This document shows, piece after piece, positions 34,933 through 43,221 of a stretch of 64,000 nucleotides of DNA. Position 1 is the first letter of the stretch. The number at the start of each line of letters is the position of its first letter. The notes below the pieces were generated by a model, which was not told the DNA's origin, searched no databases, and saw nothing but the letters and a program-made list of their open reading frames with translations. The position numbers and the translations under genes were made by a program. Source of the stretch: an uncultured Clostridia bacterium (lineage in GTDB: Bacteria; Bacillota; Clostridia; Christensenellales; CAG-138); contig CAKTYU010000003.1 in assembly GCA_934633985.1 (NCBI GenBank), positions 108,773 through 172,772 of the forward strand, in the 5' to 3' direction.

Positions 34933-35781
34933 ATGTACCTTGCCTCAGAATGGAAGGATTACGAAATAATAGACGCGGGCGGCGGCAACAAGCACGAGCG
35001 CTGGGCCGACGTCACCCTGCTCCGCCCCGACCCGCAGGCCGTGTGGCCCATGAGGGAGCCGCGGAGCGTACACGCAAGATATATCCGAAGCTCCTCCGGC
35101 GGCGGCCGCTGGGAATACGGCAAGGCGCTGCCGGAAAGCTGGAAAATACGCTACCGCGACCTCACCTTTATCGTCCGCCCCACCGGCTTTAAGCACACCG
35201 GCCTGTTCCCCGAGCAGGCGGTAAACTGGGACTGGATGCGGGGCATAGTGGAAAAGAGCGGCAAGCCCTTCCGGGCCCTGAACCTTTTCGCCTATACCGG
35301 CGGCGCGACGGCGGCGCTCGCGGCAAGCGGCGCGGAGGTGGTACACGTGGACGCGGCAAAGGGCATGGTGGCATGGGCGAAGGACAACCTTGCGGCAAGC
35401 GGCCTCGCCTCCGCGCCCGTGCGCTTCATAGTGGACGACGTAATGAAGTTCGTGCTGCGGGAGCAGCGCCGGGGCAGGACCTATCACGGCATACTCATGG
35501 ATCCCCCCAGCTACGGCCGCGGCCCAAACGGCGAAATGTGGAAGATCGAGGACAACCTTTACCCCCTGGTGGAGGAATGCGTGAAGCTGCTGGACGGCGA
35601 AGCCCGCTTCTTCCTTATAAATTCCTATACCACCGGCCTTGCCCCAAGCGTGCTGTCCAACGTGCTGAAGTGCTCCCTGGGCAAGCGTGGCGGAAAGATA
35701 GAATCCGACGAGGTGGGCCTGCCCATAACCCGCGGCGGCATGGTGCTGCCCTGCGGCGCTTCCGGCAGGTGGGAAATATGA
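34933..35781 (+). CDS. SAM-dependent methyltransferase, RlmI-like
   Basis: A 282-residue class I methyltransferase of the group that includes 23S rRNA m5C methyltransferases RlmI/RlmK. NLFAYTGGATAALAASGA near 117-134 is the SAM-binding loop, VVHVDAAKGMVAWAKDNL is motif II, and MDPPSYGRG near 190 is the catalytic loop. The N-terminal PUA domain of RlmI is absent; instead there is a short beta region. RBS CGGAGGAAA. Its stop overlaps the start of the next gene (ATGA), a pseudouridine synthase, so both probably modify rRNA. Confidence 0.85.
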   Translation: MYLASEWKDYEIIDAGGGNKHERWADVTLLRPDPQAVWPMREPRSVHARYIRSSSGGGRWEYGKALPESWKIRYRDLTFIVRPTGFKHTGLFPEQAVNWDWMRGIVEKSGKPFRALNLFAYTGGATAALAASGAEVVHVDAAKGMVAWAKDNLAASGLASAPVRFIVDDVMKFVLREQRRGRTYHGILMDPPSYGRGPNGEMWKIEDNLYPLVEECVKLLDGEARFFLINSYTTGLAPSVLSNVLKCSLGKRGGKIESDEVGLPITRGGMVLPCGASGRWEI

Positions 35782-37091
35782 TACCCGTATTATACGAAGA
35801 CAACCACCTTCTGGCGGTAGAAAAGCCGGCCAATATGCCGGTGCAGGGGGACTCCTCCGGAGACGATGACCTTCTGACGCTGCTGAAGGGCTACATAAAG
35901 GACAAGTACAATAAGCCCGGCGATGTATATCTCGGGCTTGTTCACCGTTTAGACAGGCCTGTGGGCGGAGCCATGGTATTCGCCCGCACCTCCAAGGCAG
36001 CCGCCCGGCTATCCGGCCAGTTCAGCTCCCACGGTGCAATTAAGACCTACCTTGCCGTGGCCGAGGGCAACGCCCCCGGCGGCGAGCTGGAGGGATTCAT
36101 ATTAAAGGACGAGGCTACCGGCTCCAGCGCCCTTGTGCCGGAAAACACCCCCGGCGCAAAGTCCGCCCGGCTTACCTACGCCCCCATCGCGTACAGAAAG
36201 GGCAGGACTCTGGTGCGTGTCAGCCTCCATACCGGCCGGCATCATCAGATACGGGTGCAGCTTGCCGGCGCGGGGTATCCCCTTTGGGGGGACCAGCGCT
36301 ACAACAGGGACGCCCGCCCGGGGCAGCAGATAGCCCTCTGGGCCTGCTCCCTCGAGATAGAGCACCCCACGCTGCACACCCGCCTCAGGTTCACCTCGAC
36401 GCCCTCCGGCGGCGTGTGGAAGGACTTTTCAGACATACTCCCCGCAGCGGTACAGGGCATAGGCATAGCGTATATCGACCATAACATAATAGCCGCCGTA
36501 AAACCCCAGGGACTGCAGACTGCCGCGGCCGACGGCGAAGGGGATTCCCTGGAGGCCCGGCTCGCCGCCGCCTATGGGGAGGCTTATCCCGCCCACCGCC
36601 TGGACGTAAACACCGAAGGGCTGGTGCTCTTCGCCCGTAACCGCAAGGCCCTGTATGGGCTGACAGAAGCCCTGGAGCAGCGCACCATAAGAAAGTTCTA
36701 CCGCTGTACCGTAAAGGGCTGCCCCGAAAAGAAGGAGGATACGCTCACCGCCTACTGCGTAAAGGACGCGGATAATTCATACATGAGGGTATACGACAGG
36801 CCGGTTCAGGGCGGCAGGGAAATGGTGACAAAGTACCGCGTCATAAGCCGCAGGGGAGACCGGAGCGTGCTGGAGGTGGAGCTGGTAACGGGCCGTACTC
36901 ACCAGATACGCGCCCACCTTGCCCATATAGGCTGCCCCATACTTGGCGACGACAAGTACGGCGACCGTGAATTCAACAAGGCAAACAAAAAATACGCCCA
37001 GGCCCTCAGGTCGGTGCGCGTAGAGCTGCACTTTCCTGAGGGGAGCGCGCTGAGCTACCTCGAGGGAAAGGTCATAGAAAGCCTTAACTGA
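35778..37091 (+). CDS. Double-domain RluA-type pseudouridine synthase (tandem fusion)
   Basis: A 437-residue protein that holds two complete RluA-family catalytic domains in one chain. Domain 1 (~1-215) has YEDNHLLAVEKPANMPVQ, VHRLDRPVGG (HRLD at 56-59) and TGRHHQIRVQL. Domain 2 (~230-437) has YIDHNIIAAVKPQGL, AHRLDVNTEGL (HRLD at 273-276) and TGRTHQIRAHLAHIG. Both keep the catalytic aspartate. There is no S4 domain. Most family members have one domain of ~220-320 residues. The start overlaps the methyltransferase stop by 4 bases. Uracil targets in rRNA or tRNA are expected; two sites may be modified by one protein. Confidence 0.88.
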   Translation: MIPVLYEDNHLLAVEKPANMPVQGDSSGDDDLLTLLKGYIKDKYNKPGDVYLGLVHRLDRPVGGAMVFARTSKAAARLSGQFSSHGAIKTYLAVAEGNAPGGELEGFILKDEATGSSALVPENTPGAKSARLTYAPIAYRKGRTLVRVSLHTGRHHQIRVQLAGAGYPLWGDQRYNRDARPGQQIALWACSLEIEHPTLHTRLRFTSTPSGGVWKDFSDILPAAVQGIGIAYIDHNIIAAVKPQGLQTAAADGEGDSLEARLAAAYGEAYPAHRLDVNTEGLVLFARNRKALYGLTEALEQRTIRKFYRCTVKGCPEKKEDTLTAYCVKDADNSYMRVYDRPVQGGREMVTKYRVISRRGDRSVLEVELVTGRTHQIRAHLAHIGCPILGDDKYGDREFNKANKKYAQALRSVRVELHFPEGSALSYLEGKVIESLN

Positions 37092-37125
37092 AAATTCCTT
37101 TGTAAATACAAAAATCCATAGTCTT

Positions 37126-37998
37126 TTATCTTATATTCGGCACTATCTCCTGCGCCCGCCTTATGAAGGCAGCGGCGGCGGGGGAAGCGTCGGAAAGCGA
37201 GGGTATGGCTATGCCGAGGCGCCGGTACTGGCAGGGGGCCAGCTCCCGCACCGCGAGGCCCTCGCTCTTGTCCCGCAGTATCATTTCCGGCACCACGGAT
37301 ACACCTATGCCATGCTGTACCATGGAAACTATGGCGTAGTCGTCCATGGAGGTGAATATGACGTTGGCCTTTATGCCGCTCCGCTGAAAAAGCCGTTCTA
37401 TGTCCGTATCGAAACCCGGCGCGGGCATTATGAAGGGCTCCTTGGCAAGTATCTGCAAGGGTATCCGCGCCTCCGGCGCGAAGCGGTGTTCCTTGTGCAT
37501 TACCGCCATCAGCCTGTCCTTGGCAAGGGGTATCCAGTCCACGCCCTTGGGCTGTACGCTTGTGAGTATGAAATCCGTCTCCCCCGTACTCAGCATCTCG
37601 GTGAGCTTATCTGTGCCCGCCTCCTGCACGTCTATCTGTATATCCGGGTTGTCCGCGCAGAAGCTGGCGATAACCGAGGGCAGCCACGCCACGGAAAGGC
37701 TGTTCAGCGCCCCTATTTTGAGCCTGCCTGTCTGGGCGTTCTTCAGCGCCTCCGCACGGCTCAGCAGCGCGTCCATGGCTGCGTCCGCGTTTCGCACATG
37801 CTCCATAAGCGCCTCCCCCTTCTGGGTGAGCCGTACTCCCTTCCTGCCCCGAATGAGAAGCTGTATCCCCAGCTCGTCCTCAAGGGTCTTTATTATATAG
37901 CTTACCCCCGCCTGGGTGAAGCCAAGCTCTTCCCCGGCGGCGGAAAATGTGGCCGTTTCCACGGCTCTTATCAGCACTTTGAGCTTTGACGAATCCAT
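37126..37998 (-). CDS. LysR-family transcription regulator
   Basis: A 290-residue LysR-type regulator: N-terminal winged helix (TFSAAGEELGFTQAGVSYIIKTLEDEL) and a substrate-binding domain from ~90 onward (RLKIGALNSLSVAWLPSVI). It is divergent from the prdD-like gene, with ~115 bases between them, so it probably controls that pair and itself. The start is uncertain: ATG 37998 fits the family best and has GGATGGG upstream; ATG 38016 is the other choice. A pair of inverted 17-base sites lies in the divergent region. Confidence 0.85.
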   Translation of the reverse strand: MDSSKLKVLIRAVETATFSAAGEELGFTQAGVSYIIKTLEDELGIQLLIRGRKGVRLTQKGEALMEHVRNADAAMDALLSRAEALKNAQTGRLKIGALNSLSVAWLPSVIASFCADNPDIQIDVQEAGTDKLTEMLSTGETDFILTSVQPKGVDWIPLAKDRLMAVMHKEHRFAPEARIPLQILAKEPFIMPAPGFDTDIERLFQRSGIKANVIFTSMDDYAIVSMVQHGIGVSVVPEMILRDKSEGLAVRELAPCQYRRLGIAIPSLSDASPAAAAFIRRAQEIVPNIR

Positions 37999-38011
37999 AG
38001 ATATGCCCATC

Positions 38012-38087
38012 CACAAGAGATTCTTATATTTACTATTATAACATCTCGTTTTACTTTTAACAATTCATATTATAAGATTTTCTTGTA
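38012..38087. promoter_or_regulatory. Inverted pair of 17-base sites between LysR and prdD-like genes
   Basis: CACAAGAGATTCTTATA at 38012-38028 and, on the opposite strand, TACAAGAAAATCTTATA at 38071-38087 agree at 14 of 17 bases. Each contains the near-palindromic AAGA/TCTT arms. The layout fits binding sites for the divergent LysR protein. Confidence 0.5.
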
Positions 38088-38113
38088 CAAAAAAACTTTA
38101 CGGAGGAGCGCAC

Positions 38114-38881
38114 ATGGCAAAGGAAATAAACCTGCGTCGATTGGTAATAAAGTCCTTCCACATAGACTCCGTGGAATGGGGCGACCACAACGACGTCACC
38201 GCTGACGGCAGGATGACCGTGAGCCGCGAGCTTTTAGATGAGCTCATGGAGGAAAACAAGGACATAATCGAAAAGATAGACGTCCAGATAATCCAGCCCG
38301 GGGACCACGACCGCTGGACCAACACCATAATGGACATAATCCCTGTATCCACCAAGGTGCTGGGCATACTGGGCGAGGGCATCACCCACACGCTGACCGG
38401 CGTATATTTTATGATGACCGGCGTAGATGTGGACGGCGTGCAGACCTACGAGTTCGGCTCCTCCGAGGGCAACCTGAAGGAAAAGCTCTTCCTCGACAAG
38501 GCGGGCACCCCCGGCTCCGGGGACGTTATAATCAGCTTCGACTTCCTCTTCAAGTCCCATCAGGGCCAGGAGCGCAGCGCCTGCACCCGCGCCCATCAGG
38601 CCTGCGACAAATTCATGCAGAGCTACCGCGACAAGATGAAGAAGTTCAAGGGCGACCTATGCACCGAGCGCAGCACCTATTACGACACCGTCCGCCCCGG
38701 CGCGAAGCGTGTTGTGATAATCAAGCAGGTGGCGGGACAGGGCGCAATGTACGACACCCACCTCTTCGGCAAGGAGCCCAGCAGCAGCGAGGGCGGCAAG
38801 AGCATAATCGACATGGGCAACATGCCCGTGATAGTCACACCCAACGAGTACAGGGACGGCATTATCCGTTCCATGCAGTAA
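38114..38881 (+). CDS. Proline reductase cluster protein PrdD-like
   Basis: A 255-residue cytosolic protein resembling PrdD of the D-proline reductase cluster and, more distantly, component B subunits of glycine/betaine reductases. Characteristic stretches are LVIKSFHIDSVEWGD, GEGITHTLTGVYFMMTG and HQGQERSACTRAHQACDKF. PrdD is homologous to part of the pyruvoyl enzyme precursor PrdA, but I do not see an established cleavage site here, so catalytic self-processing is unproven. RBS GGAGGAG. Followed after 19 bases by the PrdE-like gene. Catalytic PrdA and selenoprotein PrdB are absent from the window. Confidence 0.65.
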   Translation: MAKEINLRRLVIKSFHIDSVEWGDHNDVTADGRMTVSRELLDELMEENKDIIEKIDVQIIQPGDHDRWTNTIMDIIPVSTKVLGILGEGITHTLTGVYFMMTGVDVDGVQTYEFGSSEGNLKEKLFLDKAGTPGSGDVIISFDFLFKSHQGQERSACTRAHQACDKFMQSYRDKMKKFKGDLCTERSTYYDTVRPGAKRVVIIKQVAGQGAMYDTHLFGKEPSSSEGGKSIIDMGNMPVIVTPNEYRDGIIRSMQ

Positions 38882-38900
38882 TACAAGGAGGTAGACAGCT

Positions 38901-39377
38901 ATGGGTATAGGGCCTTCCACAAAAGAGACTTCCCTTCATCATTTCCGCGATCCTCTCCTTGAGGTGGTATCCTCCGATCCCGAGATAGACCTCATGGGCG
39001 TAATAATAGTCGGCACACCCGACGCGGACGAGGAAAAGCACCTCGTGGGCACCCGTGCCGCCGTATGGGCGGAGTGTATGCGGGCGGACGGCGCCATAGT
39101 CTCCAGCGACGGCTGGGGCAACAGCGATGTGGACTACACCAACACGGTATACCAGCTCGGCATACGGGGCATACCCGTCACAGGGCTGAACTTCTCCGGC
39201 ACCATGGCCCAATTCGTGGTGACCAACGAATATCTGGACGCGATAGTGGATATATCCAAAAACCCGGAGGGCATAGAGAGCGAAAACGTGGGCGAAAACG
39301 CGGTGGACGCGCTGGACGCGCGCAAGGCGCTCGCCATGCTGAAGATAAAAATGCGTAAAAAAGAGCATCAGGGATAA
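38901..39377 (+). CDS. Proline reductase cluster protein PrdE-like
   Basis: A 158-residue cytosolic protein paired with the PrdD-like gene. MGIGPSTKETSLHHFRDPL at the N-terminus, GTRAAVWAECMRADGAIVS and ENVGENAVDALDARKAL are typical of PrdE and of the corresponding segment of PrdA and component B subunits. RBS AAGGAGGT. In known clusters PrdD/PrdE accompany proline reductase without a firmly assigned step. Here they stand alone, followed by a terminator, under a LysR regulator. Confidence 0.65.
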   Translation: MGIGPSTKETSLHHFRDPLLEVVSSDPEIDLMGVIIVGTPDADEEKHLVGTRAAVWAECMRADGAIVSSDGWGNSDVDYTNTVYQLGIRGIPVTGLNFSGTMAQFVVTNEYLDAIVDISKNPEGIESENVGENAVDALDARKALAMLKIKMRKKEHQG

Positions 39378-39391
39378 GCGGCATCTCAGGG

Positions 39392-39418
39392 AAGCGGCCT
39401 TGCGCCGCTTCTTTTTTT
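39392..39418 (+). terminator. Terminator after the prdD/E-like pair
   Basis: AAGCGGC / GCCGCTT stem with a 5-base loop, C and seven T. Confidence 0.85.
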
Positions 39419-39498
39419 GCGCCTGCCCTTACTTTTTAAGGCGGCCCTATATTTCGCCTTAACTTTCCTTGGTTAATTTATAACTTTAATAACTTGCG

Positions 39499-39527
39499 TT
39501 GACAGTCATATATATATTGAATATAAT
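39499..39527 (+). promoter_or_regulatory. Consensus promoter of gap
   Basis: TTGACA at 39499-39504, exactly 17 bases, TATAAT at 39522-39527, in an AT-rich stretch. Confidence 0.85.
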
Positions 39528-39585
39528 CCCTACTTAGGCAATAGCCGATATATCTAAAATAATTTTATAATAATTGGAGGAAGAA

Positions 39586-40602
39586 ATGGCTATCAGGGTT
39601 GGCATCAACGGCTTTGGAAGAATTGGACGCACCGTATTCAGGATCATCTCTCAGAACCCGGACAGGTTTGAGCTTTGCGGAATAAACCTGCGCAACCTCA
39701 ACATGGAATACATGGCATACACGGCGCTGTACGACTCGGTACACGGCCACTTCCCGGGCTCCATTGAAGCAGAGGGCGACCGTCTTATAGTCAACGGCCA
39801 TCCGGTCAGGGTATTCAGCGAGGGCGACCCCGCCAACATAGACTGGGCCTCCTGCGGCGCAGAATACATAATCGAATCCACCGGCGCCTTCAACACCACC
39901 GCCGCCGCCTCCGCCCACCTTAAGGGCGGCGCGAAGAAGGTCATAATCACCGCCCCCGCAAAGGACGACGTTACCCCTACCTTCGTCTTTGGCGTAAACC
40001 ACGAGGAATACGACCCCGCAAGCGACGTTATATCCGCCGCCTCCTGCACCACCAACTGCCTGGCGCCCATAGCAAAGGTCATAAACGACCGCTTCGGCAT
40101 AGAGCGCGGCCTCATGTCCACCATACACTCCGCCACAGCCAAGCAGAAGGCGGTAGACTCCCGTGCCGGCAGCCGCGACCTCCGCACCGGCCGCTCGGTA
40201 TTCAACAATATAATCCCCTCCACCACCGGCGCCGCAAAGGCCGTGGGCAAGGCCATACCCGAGCTGAACGGCAAGCTCACCGGAATGTCCTTCCGCGTGC
40301 CGGTAAACGACGTATCCGTGGTGGACCTCACCGCAAAGCTGGTAACAAAGACCTGCTATGCGGACATAATGGACGCGCTGGAGGAGGCTGCCCGCGGCCA
40401 CATGAAGGGCGTGCTCACCTGCCTTGACGCGGACGTGGTATCCTCCGACCTTAGGGGCGACCCCCACACCTGCATAGTGGATAAGCGGGCCGGCATAATG
40501 CTGGGCGACGACTTCGTAAAGCTCATCGCCTGGTACGATAACGAGTGGGGTTACAGCTCCAAGGTTCTGGACATTGTGGAATACATAGCCAGCAGGCAAT
40601 AA
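39586..40602 (+). CDS. gap: Glyceraldehyde-3-phosphate dehydrogenase, type I
   Basis: The NAD-dependent glycolytic enzyme, 338 residues. GINGFGRIGR at the N-terminus binds NAD; Cys154 in SAASCTTNCLAP is catalytic, with the following histidine in MSTIHSAT; WYDNEWGYSS is the C-terminal signature. ATG 39586 has TGGAGGAAG upstream; a start 12 bases earlier would lie in the ribosome site. It is a single-gene unit between its own strong promoter and a strong terminator. No other glycolytic genes adjoin, unlike the common gap-pgk-tpi operon. Confidence 0.97.
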   Translation: MAIRVGINGFGRIGRTVFRIISQNPDRFELCGINLRNLNMEYMAYTALYDSVHGHFPGSIEAEGDRLIVNGHPVRVFSEGDPANIDWASCGAEYIIESTGAFNTTAAASAHLKGGAKKVIITAPAKDDVTPTFVFGVNHEEYDPASDVISAASCTTNCLAPIAKVINDRFGIERGLMSTIHSATAKQKAVDSRAGSRDLRTGRSVFNNIIPSTTGAAKAVGKAIPELNGKLTGMSFRVPVNDVSVVDLTAKLVTKTCYADIMDALEEAARGHMKGVLTCLDADVVSSDLRGDPHTCIVDKRAGIMLGDDFVKLIAWYDNEWGYSSKVLDIVEYIASRQ

Positions 40603-40611
40603 TACGCAAAA

Positions 40612-40637
40612 AGCGGCTTTGCACAGCCGCTTTTTTT
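40612..40637. terminator. Terminator between gap and the MATE gene
   Basis: AGCGGCT / AGCCGCT with a 6-base loop and seven T; the flanking A run lets it serve the convergent MATE gene as well. Confidence 0.85.
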
Positions 40638-40657
40638 ATTGTAAGGAATGTCATCGC

Positions 40658-42085
40658 TTAAAGCTCGGACAGCGCCTGCTTCAGCCCTTTGCCCTTTGGG
40701 GAGCCCTCCTCGGGCTCTGCGCCTTCCTCAAAGCGCCCCATGAACACCGCGAATATCGCCGTCGCCGCCGCGCAGCATATCATATCCGCCGTAGGGGTGG
40801 CCCACACTATGCCGTATATCGGGAACAGCTCCTTCAGTATGAACATCAGGGGTATATCCAGTATGCCCTTGCGGAGCAGCGCCAGCACCAGCGAATGCCT
40901 TCCGTGGCCCGTGGCCTGGAAGAAGGATATGAAGGCGTAGGCGCAGGCGGAGAAGGGCGCGCCTATGCAGAGTATGCGTAGGAACCTCATGCCGTATACC
41001 ATGGACTCGCCGCCCCTTATGAACACCCCTATGAGCTCACGGGTGAAGCAGAGGTTCGCGGCGGTGCAGAGCCCTGCGAGGCAGGCGGATATGGCGGTGG
41101 AGGTAATCACGGCGGAGCGCATGCGCTTGTAGTCCCCCGCCGCGTAGTTGTAGGCTATGAGGGGAAGCACCCCCTGGGCCATGCCGCGCACCATGCAGTG
41201 GGCCAGCATGTTCACCTTCTTCGCCACGCCTATGCCTGCCTGGGCCGCGGTGCCGTACAGCGCCATCAGGTTATCCAGCACCCCGTAGGAGATGTTCTCG
41301 CAAAGGGTCATAAGGCAGGCGGGCACGCCGGTGCTCAAAACGTCCGCCGGTATGGAGGCGGAGAGCATCGCCCTTCTGGGGGCGAAGCACAATGTGGTGT
41401 TGGGCCTGTTGCGCCTTATGGCTATTATAAAGTATATGAGCGTGACCACGTTGGAAAGGGCGGTGGCCAGGGCCGCGCCCAGCGCTTCCTTTCCGGCGGG
41501 CAGCAGCACGAACATGAACAGCGGATCCAACGCGATATTCAGCACGCCGCCTATGGCGATGCCCGTGCTGGACTGCATGGAGCGCCCCTCGGAGCGTATA
41601 AGGTGGGAAAGCAGCGTGTTTACGGAGGTCACAACGCCGCCCGCCACAACCGTGCAGAGAAGGTACTCCACCGCGTGGCGGTGTACCTGCGGGTCGGAGC
41701 CGCCCAGAAGGTTTATGAAGCTGTCCTTGAATATGAACGCGCCTGCGGAATACGCCGCCGCCGTTATGAGGCAGCCCCAGAGGGCGAAGCTCGCCGTGTC
41801 CCTTGCCCGCTCGGCGTTCCTGTTGCCCAGCGCCCGGGCTATAACGCTTGCGCCGCCCACCCCGAAGAGGTTTGCTATGGCGGAGAGGAACATGAAGGCG
41901 GGCATACATACCGTTACGGCGGTTATCATGGCGTCGCTTCCGGTGAGGCCCACGAAGAAGGTGTCCGCCATGTTGTATATGACCAGTATTATCTGGCCCA
42001 TTACCGCAGGCAGGGCGAGGGAAAGTATCGCCTCCGCTATGTGCGCTTTTTCAAATAGATGCTGTTCCTTCTTCAGGCCGTCCAT
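40658..42085 (-). CDS. MATE-family efflux transporter
   Basis: A 475-residue integral membrane protein with about twelve hydrophobic segments in two halves, the MATE layout (LALPAVMGQIILVIYNMADTFFVG in the first segments, GVLPLIAYNYAAGDYKRM in the second half). The family expels cationic drugs or metabolites using sodium or proton gradients. ATG 42085 has AAAGGAGAA upstream; the 43 codons before it are not family-like. It is divergent from a LysR gene, which may regulate it. Substrate unknown. Confidence 0.88.
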   Translation of the reverse strand: MDGLKKEQHLFEKAHIAEAILSLALPAVMGQIILVIYNMADTFFVGLTGSDAMITAVTVCMPAFMFLSAIANLFGVGGASVIARALGNRNAERARDTASFALWGCLITAAAYSAGAFIFKDSFINLLGGSDPQVHRHAVEYLLCTVVAGGVVTSVNTLLSHLIRSEGRSMQSSTGIAIGGVLNIALDPLFMFVLLPAGKEALGAALATALSNVVTLIYFIIAIRRNRPNTTLCFAPRRAMLSASIPADVLSTGVPACLMTLCENISYGVLDNLMALYGTAAQAGIGVAKKVNMLAHCMVRGMAQGVLPLIAYNYAAGDYKRMRSAVITSTAISACLAGLCTAANLCFTRELIGVFIRGGESMVYGMRFLRILCIGAPFSACAYAFISFFQATGHGRHSLVLALLRKGILDIPLMFILKELFPIYGIVWATPTADMICCAAATAIFAVFMGRFEEGAEPEEGSPKGKGLKQALSEL

Positions 42086-42199
42086 GCCGTTCTCCTTTCT
42101 CGACGGGGGGAAGGGCCCTTTTTGGCCCGCCCCGTTTTTATTGTATTTTCCGAAGCCCTCGCGCAAAGCGCCCCTTGCCAGGGAATTATTTATATGATA

Positions 42200-42213
42200 T
42201 GCTTTTAAAAGCA
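42200..42213. promoter_or_regulatory. 14-bp palindrome between MATE and LysR genes
   Basis: TGCTTTTAAAAGCA, perfect, midway between the divergent genes. A candidate regulator site; AT-rich palindromes of this length can also arise by chance. Confidence 0.35.
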
Positions 42214-42274
42214 AAAATCAAATTATACTATTTTGGGGTACGATAAATTTAATTTATGCAAAAGGAGGAAGGCA

Positions 42275-43174
42275 ATGCTCAGCGCAAAGATGGAAACGCT
42301 GCTGTGCGTGGCGGAATATAAGAATTTCACCAAGGCGGCGGAGGAGCTTTCCCTGACCCAGCCCGCCGTGAGCCACCACATAAAGGAGCTGGAGCAGGAG
42401 CTCGGTGTGCCGCTGTTCATACGGGGGAAGGGGGGCTTCAGGCTTACGGACCAAGGGGAAATAGCCGTCCGGTACGCCCGCCGCATAAAGGCGCTGGACA
42501 GCAAGCTGAGGTCGGAGCTGGCGAATTTCGAAAGGAACTTGACCAATCTTAAAATAGGCGTTACCCACACCGCGGAGAGCAACCTGACCACCGAGGCCCT
42601 TGCGAAGTGCGCTGCCCAGAACCCCGGCTTAAGCATAACGATAGCTGCTGATACTATAAAAAATCTTTATGATATGTTAGGCAATTACGAGCTGGATCTG
42701 GCGATAGTGGACGGCACGCCGGCGGGCTCGGGCTTTTCCTCCCTTATGCTGGACACGGACTATTTAGTGTGCGCAATGTCCGTGAACAACCCCCTTAGCA
42801 GGCGGGCCATGGTTACGCTCAGCGAGCTAAAGAAGGAGCAGATGATACTTAGGCTCCCCACCTCCGCCACGCGGCAGCTTTTTGAATCCACGCTGGAGAG
42901 CATAGGCGATTCCATAAGGAGCTTCAACGTGACCATAGAGGTGGACAACATCGCCACCATAAAGGATCTGATAAGAAAGGACCTGGGGGTATCCATACTG
43001 CCCAAGAGCGCCTGCATGGACGAGCTCCGCAAGGGCAAGATAGCGGCGCTGCCCATAGAGAACCTTAGCATGGCCCGTGAGACCCGCATAGTTTACAACC
43101 GGGACTTCGCCCACCCCGAGATACTTTCGGAGATAACCAAGACCTATCAGGACGTGGCAAGGACGTACAGATAA
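42275..43174 (+). CDS. LysR-family transcription regulator
   Basis: A 299-residue LysR-type protein. METLLCVAEYKNFTKAAEELSLTQPAVSHHIKELEQELG is its clear winged helix (residues ~6-44), followed by the ligand domain (LKIGVTHTAESNLTTEALAK). ATG 42275 follows AAAGGAGGAAGG. It is divergent from the MATE gene, its most likely target. The inducer is unknown. Followed by a strong hairpin at 43176. Confidence 0.88.
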   Translation: MLSAKMETLLCVAEYKNFTKAAEELSLTQPAVSHHIKELEQELGVPLFIRGKGGFRLTDQGEIAVRYARRIKALDSKLRSELANFERNLTNLKIGVTHTAESNLTTEALAKCAAQNPGLSITIAADTIKNLYDMLGNYELDLAIVDGTPAGSGFSSLMLDTDYLVCAMSVNNPLSRRAMVTLSELKKEQMILRLPTSATRQLFESTLESIGDSIRSFNVTIEVDNIATIKDLIRKDLGVSILPKSACMDELRKGKIAALPIENLSMARETRIVYNRDFAHPEILSEITKTYQDVARTYR

Positions 43175-43175
43175 G

Positions 43176-43207
43176 CGGCAAGCCCCCGTATTCGCGGGGG
43201 CTTGCCG
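43176..43207. terminator. Hairpin between convergent LysR and PHP genes
   Basis: A 12-13 bp stem (CGGCAAGCCCCCG / CGGGGGCTTGCCG) with a 6-base loop but no T run on either side; probably a terminator or mRNA end-protecting hairpin. Confidence 0.6.
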
Positions 43208-43221
43208 TATATATACGCTTG

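Noticed and set aside
35373..35777. A longer start for the pseudouridine synthase
   Set aside because: The extra 135 residues overlap the methyltransferase in another frame and are arginine-rich; the ATGA overlap at 35778 gives a natural start.
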